From IMG/VR virus record IMGVR_UViG_3300048590_000292, positions 1 to 64,000 of that record: a stretch of 64,000 nucleotides of DNA; one strand, 5' to 3'. Position numbers and translations under genes: made by a program. Below the pieces are notes generated by a model. That model had not been told where the DNA came from. It was given only the letters and a program-made list of their open reading frames with translations, and did not search any database. This document shows, in pieces, positions 60,668 through 64,000 of this stretch; the first letter of the stretch is position 1, and every line of letters starts with the position of its first letter. The DNA comes from a virus.

Positions 60668-60892
60668 ATGAAAAATATCACAGTAGTATCCGCAGAATGG
60701 AACCCCGATAATCAGGTAATACTGAACATCGCCGATAATTCGCAAAACCTTCCGGGTTTTTGTGACGCTGGTACAAAGCGCCGCATCATTTTAAATAACA
60801 TATCTGAAAGCGACGCCACCGCAGCAACCGTTTGCGCAAAACTCCGGGAAATGGAATTAAACCCGGTACACGAAAAATTCAACGTCAATTAA
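60668..60892 (+). CDS. Small hypothetical protein
   Basis: 74 residues. Leader with AAACTAAACGAC before ATG. Beta start (ITVVSAEW, VILNIADNS) and a helical end. First gene of the right-hand unit; followed by structured repeats A1 and B1. Unknown. Confidence 0.55.
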   Translation: MKNITVVSAEWNPDNQVILNIADNSQNLPGFCDAGTKRRIILNNISESDATAATVCAKLREMELNPVHEKFNVN

Positions 60893-60901
60893 CAATATCC
60901 G

Positions 60902-60946
60902 TAATCGCACCACGCCGCCAACGCGGCACCCGGTTCGCCGGGGTTG
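60902..60946 (+). repeat. Structured leader repeat A, copy 1
   Basis: Shares TAATCGCACCACGCCGC and GGCACCCGGTTCGCCGGGGTTG-type ends with copy 2 at 61290. Two hairpins: GCCGC-CAAC-GCGGC and CCCGG-TTCG-CCGGG. In copy 2 the first hairpin is GCC-GCAA-GGC, so the stem changes but stays paired. Confidence 0.65.
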
Positions 60947-60949
60947 GAA

Positions 60950-61003
60950 TTAACGCCGGGCATTTCGGCAACCTGGCCCAGGTGAAAGGGCGGAAAAAAT
61001 GAA
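60950..61003 (+). repeat. Structured leader repeat B, copy 1
   Basis: Contains GCCGGGCATTTCGGC, ACCTGGCCCAGGT and GAAAGGGCG, ending at an A-rich start region. Two hairpins, GCCG...CGGC and ACCTG-GCC-CAGGT. It lies directly before the gene at 61009. Copy 2 is at 61576. Confidence 0.65.
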
Positions 61004-61008
61004 ACAAG

Positions 61009-61284
61009 ATGGATTTTATAAAGCAATCTGCACAAAACTTAGTCAATTCCGCCATTGAAAGAGGGAAGAAATGGGAGCCCCAAATCGGGGAGGCCATTCT
61101 CGTAAGTAATGGCGAAAGTTGGTCAATATCGTTTTTTACCGGTCAGACCAGATTGGGATACCATGCCACGCCCTTTTACGTCTTACGGTTTAAACGAGGC
61201 TCTGGGAAGCCGTTTAAATTCATTAAAAAATTGTGCCTTCAAGACTGCGTCAAAGAATTTTGTGCAGTTACGTTTGCTGAATAA
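61009..61284 (+). CDS. Small hypothetical protein
   Basis: 91 residues from ATG 61009; an ATG at 61000 gives only a 19-codon frame. Helical start (FIKQSAQNLVNSAIERGKKW), beta middle (ISFFTGQTRLGYHA), basic end. Unknown; preceded by repeats A1 and B1 and followed by A2. Confidence 0.55.
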   Translation: MDFIKQSAQNLVNSAIERGKKWEPQIGEAILVSNGESWSISFFTGQTRLGYHATPFYVLRFKRGSGKPFKFIKKLCLQDCVKEFCAVTFAE

Positions 61285-61289
61285 ATATC

Positions 61290-61330
61290 TAATCGCACCA
61301 CGCCGCAAGGCACCCGGTTCGCCGGGGTTG
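61290..61330 (+). repeat. Structured leader repeat A, copy 2
   Basis: Same core as copy 1 with a shorter first hairpin (GCC-GCAA-GGC) and the same CCCGG-TTCG-CCGGG hairpin. Situated before the gene at 61359. Confidence 0.65.
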
Positions 61331-61358
61331 AATCTCTTAACAATTAAAGTCTGAAAAA

Positions 61359-61568
61359 ATGCACACCACCTTAGTTTTCAAAACCCCCGCTTCCCGCCAA
61401 ATCCTCTACACCGACCCCGATACGCCTGGCACGCTGGTTGCCGCCGTAAAGGCCGACAGCAGAACGGGTCTAATATTAGATCAGGTTATCCCAGACGAAA
61501 ATTTCGTCGATAACGACCTCGAAGAATCTTACCAGATTGCCCGCGAAATTCGGAGCAAACAAAAATAG
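61359..61568 (+). CDS. Small hypothetical protein
   Basis: 69 residues. Beta start (T-T-L-V-F-K-T-P), then acidic (D-N-D-L-E-E-S) and basic end. Unknown. Preceded by repeat A2 and followed by repeat B2. Confidence 0.55.
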   Translation: MHTTLVFKTPASRQILYTDPDTPGTLVAAVKADSRTGLILDQVIPDENFVDNDLEESYQIAREIRSKQK

Positions 61569-61575
61569 GATGAAT

Positions 61576-61630
61576 TTACGCCGGGCATTCCGGCAACCTG
61601 GCCCAGGTGAAAGGGCGAAAAATGAAATGA
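61576..61630 (+). repeat. Structured leader repeat B, copy 2
   Basis: Nearly identical to copy 1 (GCCGGGCATTCCGGC, ACCTGGCCCAGGT, GAAAGGGCG). The only change in the first hairpin (T to C) is in the loop. Lies just before the gene at 61634. Confidence 0.65.
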
Positions 61631-61633
61631 AAA

Positions 61634-61822
61634 ATGTATAAAGTATTTATCGTTACTATGAGATCGGATTCAGTCCGAGACGGCCATGTTCCGTCAGCAA
61701 AAGCCCTTATTCCGGGCATAAATATGGACGATGTGCTTGGAAGGTTTGCTATGCATATCGAAACGATCCAACAATCAGTATTCCAGAATACTGATAATGA
61801 AGCAATAAAATGGATAGCATAA
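61634..61822 (+). CDS. Small hypothetical protein
   Basis: 62 residues, directly after repeat B2; overlaps the next gene by 13 bp. K-V-F-I-V-T-M-R-S and a helical second half (D-D-V-L-G-R-F-A-M-H-I). Unknown. Confidence 0.5.
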   Translation: MYKVFIVTMRSDSVRDGHVPSAKALIPGINMDDVLGRFAMHIETIQQSVFQNTDNEAIKWIA

Positions 61823-62301
61823 CCCGCTACTACCTCACCCGCCAACACCCCAATCAGCGCTACACGCTCTCCACGCGCCGCCTGTCCACCGGTGAAAACA
61901 TAGGCCCGTTCGCGGATTACGAAGAAGCGAAAGAAGCGCAAAAGGGCATTAACGCTACTTATCCGCCCCGGCCCCGGCGCGCCAAGCCGGACACGCCAGC
62001 CCCGCAACCAAAACGGCTGCTCACCCGCACCGAGTTCGGCGAAGCGGTGTACAATATCGTTAAGGCCGAAATTGAAAGCAGGGGGTTTTCCCTGTGGGTT
62101 GAAAATTTCGACCAGGATTACCCCTGTTCGCTTCGCACCATCTGGAATATACGAAAGGGGATATTCGACATTGAAACCGTAAAAAAGTTGCCGGGAATCC
62201 GGGTGGAGGAGCGGTTTGCGATTGAAGCGACAAAAGTGGTTGACGAACATGGTTTAGCAGAATCAGATTATTACACCGGCGTTACTTATCCAAACGGATA
62301 A
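61810..62301 (+). CDS. Possible transcription regulator
   Basis: 163 residues. The first 50 residues are Arg/Thr/Tyr-rich; a Pro-rich linker (P-P-R-P-R-R-A-K-P) follows; the C-terminal domain (L-T-R-T-E-F-G-E-A-V-Y ... S-L-R-T-I-W-N-I-R-K-G ... V-K-K-L-P-G-I) looks like a Cro/XRE helix-turn-helix. It is the best regulator candidate in the window, but not certain. Confidence 0.5.
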   Translation: MDSITRYYLTRQHPNQRYTLSTRRLSTGENIGPFADYEEAKEAQKGINATYPPRPRRAKPDTPAPQPKRLLTRTEFGEAVYNIVKAEIESRGFSLWVENFDQDYPCSLRTIWNIRKGIFDIETVKKLPGIRVEERFAIEATKVVDEHGLAESDYYTGVTYPNG

Positions 62302-62320
62302 TAAAACAGCCCGTTTAAAA

Positions 62321-62357
62321 TAAGAAAAGCCCCGGCGTAGTGCCGGGGCTTTTCTTA
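62321..62357. terminator. Bidirectional terminator
   Basis: A perfect 16-bp inverted repeat (62321-62336 and 62342-62357), GC-rich core GCCCCGGC, A-run before and T-run after, so it can stop both converging transcripts. Confidence 0.85.
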
Positions 62358-62376
62358 TTACAGGCCCAAAACCCGC

Positions 62377-62769
62377 CTACTCATCCGTTTCTGGCGCAAT
62401 CTTCTCATTCAGGTACGTGTTAACGTCCGACGCATTTTGTCCGGCATCCAACACCCCCAAAAACAACTCCGTAGCAGCGGCGGTCTTTTCGGGTGAATCG
62501 CTTTTTACAATCTTCCCGACTGCCGTTTCCAGTTTGGCCCGGTTTGCGCCGTCCAATTTGGCGTCGTCGAAAATATCGGCAAGCGTAACCAAGCCGCTGG
62601 CGACCTCAACAAAATCGGCATCGGGTTCGAGTGCCAGAAAACCGACGCGGGCGCGTTCGAGGCGAAGCGTGGCGAGCATCAGCGATTCAATAGCGCCCTC
62701 GGCGGTATCGTTGCTAATGTCAAATTTCTCAAAAATGAGGTTAAGCAGTTGTTGATCTAAATCTTCCAT
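62377..62769 (-). CDS. Acidic helical protein
   Basis: 130 residues from ATG at 62769; codons further upstream run through the promoter. Strongly acidic and helical (M-E-D-L-D-Q-Q-L-L-N-L-I), Ala-rich later. Acidic small proteins of phages can mimic DNA or inhibit host enzymes, but nothing here proves it. It has its own -7 box. Confidence 0.6.
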   Translation of the reverse strand: MEDLDQQLLNLIFEKFDISNDTAEGAIESLMLATLRLERARVGFLALEPDADFVEVASGLVTLADIFDDAKLDGANRAKLETAVGKIVKSDSPEKTAAATELFLGVLDAGQNASDVNTYLNEKIAPETDE

Positions 62770-62804
62770 AGTTTTAATTTTAGGAGTGAGATAACGAATA
62801 AATG

Positions 62805-62812
62805 CAAATATA
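62805..62812 (-). promoter_or_regulatory. Minus-strand promoter -7 box (TATATTTG)
   Basis: Reads TATATTTG on the minus strand, 35 bases before the start of the acidic protein gene. The -33 box is not clear. Confidence 0.55.
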
Positions 62813-62959
62813 ATCCTTAGTAGCCGCCCGTCGGCATAAAGCAGTGCATTAACTTTAATCGCATTCCAGACGGCCATTTTCCCACAAATTTAACCCGTTT
62901 ATGGTAGTCGAATGTTAAATTTTCATTCCCTCTAAAAATAACGGTACAAATATTAGGAT

Positions 62960-62967
62960 TACATTTG
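62960..62967 (+). promoter_or_regulatory. Promoter -7 box (TACATTTG)
   Basis: TACATTTG, identical to the boxes at 609 and 14979, 31 bases before ATG 62999. The -33 box is not clear. With the box at 62805 it forms a divergent promoter region. Confidence 0.55.
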
Positions 62968-62998
62968 TGTTTAGTGCATCTTTGTGGAGTAATTAAAA

Positions 62999-63295
62999 AT
63001 GAACATTAAAAATTTAAACGACATGAGAATTGAATCCGTCGAACAATTATGGGACGTTCTGCCCGAAGTTTTCCAGAACCACACGCAAAAACACGAAGAC
63101 CAACTTCCAACAGTAAGTTTTGATGCGCTTACGCAAGAGTTCAATACAGCCGCAAATTTGTACAACGGTGAGACGCCAACAGAAAATTACGTGCCAGCGT
63201 ATTACGGCTGCGGCATAATTGCCCGGGCACTTGCAATAGCACACGAAGACGGGCATGATATAGGTAATATATTTAATAACATTCCGAGATATTAA
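62999..63295 (+). CDS. Hypothetical protein
   Basis: 98 residues (an inner ATG at 63023 is a second option). Q-L-W-D-V-L-P-E-V-F and a Cys/Gly turn near 78 (Y-Y-G-C-G-I-I-A-R-A-L-A-I-A). Unknown; first gene after the divergent promoters. Confidence 0.55.
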   Translation: MNIKNLNDMRIESVEQLWDVLPEVFQNHTQKHEDQLPTVSFDALTQEFNTAANLYNGETPTENYVPAYYGCGIIARALAIAHEDGHDIGNIFNNIPRY

Positions 63296-63297
63296 AC

Positions 63298-63624
63298 ATG
63301 AAACAGGAGGTCAATCACAGCGAACTTTTCCGCCTGGCCAATCGCCGCGCAGCCGACCTTATCGCATACGACAAGCGCCCGGCCACTTTCCGGTATAACC
63401 CGGTAACGCGGAAAAACGAACCGCGCACTTTCAAATCGCGTACTATCACCCGCGCACAGGCGCTTTCGCAGGCGTTCCGGGAAATGTACACAAAATATAC
63501 CGTAGTCGTTTCTGTCTCCGCGCAGGAGCAACTGCAGCGCGAAACATCCCGGCGCGAATGGGATGAAATTCAAAACTTCCAATCGCATTCGGTCTGGAAC
63601 CGGGGCGGGCGGACAAATGATTAG
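63298..63624 (+). CDS. Small basic protein
   Basis: 108 residues, 2 bp after the previous stop. Arg-rich and helical (R-L-A-N-R-R-A-A-D-L-I, A-Q-A-L-S-Q-A-F-R-E-M). Might bind nucleic acid. Unknown. Confidence 0.5.
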   Translation: MKQEVNHSELFRLANRRAADLIAYDKRPATFRYNPVTRKNEPRTFKSRTITRAQALSQAFREMYTKYTVVVSVSAQEQLQRETSRREWDEIQNFQSHSVWNRGGRTND

Positions 63625-63627
63625 GGC

Positions 63628-63927
63628 GTGAAAGATTTATTTTACTCACCAAACGAGCAATTGCTATTTTGGGTTGCCGGATATACAGCAGACGGTAGCA
63701 CAGACAATGTGCTGCAAATGATCAAATCATTGAAAAAATACGCTGGATTATTTGCAAAGGAGATAGGGGTTAAAATTGACCAAGTTGAAACGTACTATGT
63801 CCTAAAGTCAAGGCGCTATAAGTACATGCGCATTTTTTATGCCAAAGTAGAGCCTGAAAAAGTAGGCGCGGATGTGTTCACGTTCTTAAATTCAGATTGG
63901 ACAATGCTTAAATGGCTTACAGATTGA
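63628..63927 (+). CDS. Hypothetical protein with GTG start
   Basis: 99 residues from GTG 63628, 3 bp after the previous stop. Aromatic and Lys-rich, AT-rich DNA (L-F-W-V-A-G-Y, Y-Y-V-L-K-S-R-R-Y-K-Y-M). Unknown. Confidence 0.5.
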   Translation: MKDLFYSPNEQLLFWVAGYTADGSTDNVLQMIKSLKKYAGLFAKEIGVKIDQVETYYVLKSRRYKYMRIFYAKVEPEKVGADVFTFLNSDWTMLKWLTD

Positions 63928-63929
63928 CC

Positions 63930-64000
63930 ATGACCAACCTCGACCGCAAAGCAACCTGTTGCCGTTCCGACCTTCGCTTCCTGCTCTCCCTGCTGGAAGA
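63930..64000 (+). CDS. Start of a gene cut by the window end
   Basis: ATG 63930 opens a frame to the end of the window (M-T-N-L-D-R-K-A-T-C-C-R, then L-R-F-L-L-S-L-L-E). Only 23 residues are visible. Confidence 0.5.
   Translation, partial: MTNLDRKATCCRSDLRFLLSLLE

Noticed and set aside
60900-61630. CRISPR array
   Set aside because: The repeats alternate in two types, are few and contain genes between them; no regular spacers and no cas genes.
1-64000. Lysogeny module (integrase, excisionase, CI-type repressor)
   Set aside because: I looked for integrase catalytic patterns and repressor-protease motifs and found none; only one possible HTH regulator at 61810. Lifestyle is left open.

Overview
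The window looks like most of the genome of a tailed dsDNA phage (or prophage) of a Bacteroidota host. Evidence for the host group: promoters of the Bacteroidota type (TTG, about 20 bp, then TAnnTTTG) at several places; start codons preceded by A-rich leaders rather than Shine-Dalgarno sequences; and eight or nine exported proteins whose predicted signal peptidase cleavage leaves Gln at +1 (the Bacteroidota Q-rule). Evidence for a phage: terminase, portal, S49 head protease, scaffold-like protein, major capsid candidate, a 1474-aa tape measure, tail fibres, a tailspike, a holin-like protein and a lysis-type enzyme. I see no integrase, no recognisable CI-type repressor and no bacterial housekeeping genes. 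The absence of a sheath gene and the presence of a long tape measure favour a siphovirus-like virion (inference).

Layout. 1-6.7 kb: a cut-off pentapeptide-repeat protein, then a tightly overlapping run of small unknown genes (membrane, exported, zinc-finger). 6.7-7.85 kb: a DHH-family phosphoesterase followed by a self-contained structured RNA with promoter and terminator. 7.85-22.3 kb: replication and recombination: GIY-YIG nuclease, a replication initiator that carries a five-fold iteron array inside its own gene (candidate origin), a TOPRIM-DnaB helicase, a helicase-DNA methyltransferase fusion, a RuvC-like resolvase, a NinB-like protein, and two cassette-like genes between palindromic elements. 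22.3-25 kb: PLD-like protein and terminase. 25-37.4 kb: tail genes (probable frameshifted chaperone, tape measure, two large tail proteins each followed by a small lipoprotein). 37.4-45.1 kb: head genes in an unusual order (protease, scaffold, capsid, then portal and connector). 45.2-58.9 kb: fibres, a 22-residue-repeat solenoid, and a series of Q-rule exported proteins including a 1770-aa tailspike. 58.9-60.3 kb: lysis region. 60.2-60.43 kb: a minus-strand initiator-like tRNA-Met(CAU) with its own promoter and terminator. 60.6-64 kb: small early or regulatory genes, with two kinds of conserved structured leader repeat.

Almost all genes are on the plus strand and are joined by ATGA or few-base overlaps, so translation is probably coupled. 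The exceptions are the lysis-type enzyme, the tRNA and one acidic protein near 62.5 kb, each with its own promoter. Several start codons have been moved downstream of the longest open frame where a promoter, terminator or stop/start overlap decides the start. Several genes shorter than 60 codons are added. All functions are from motif recognition by eye; no database search was run.
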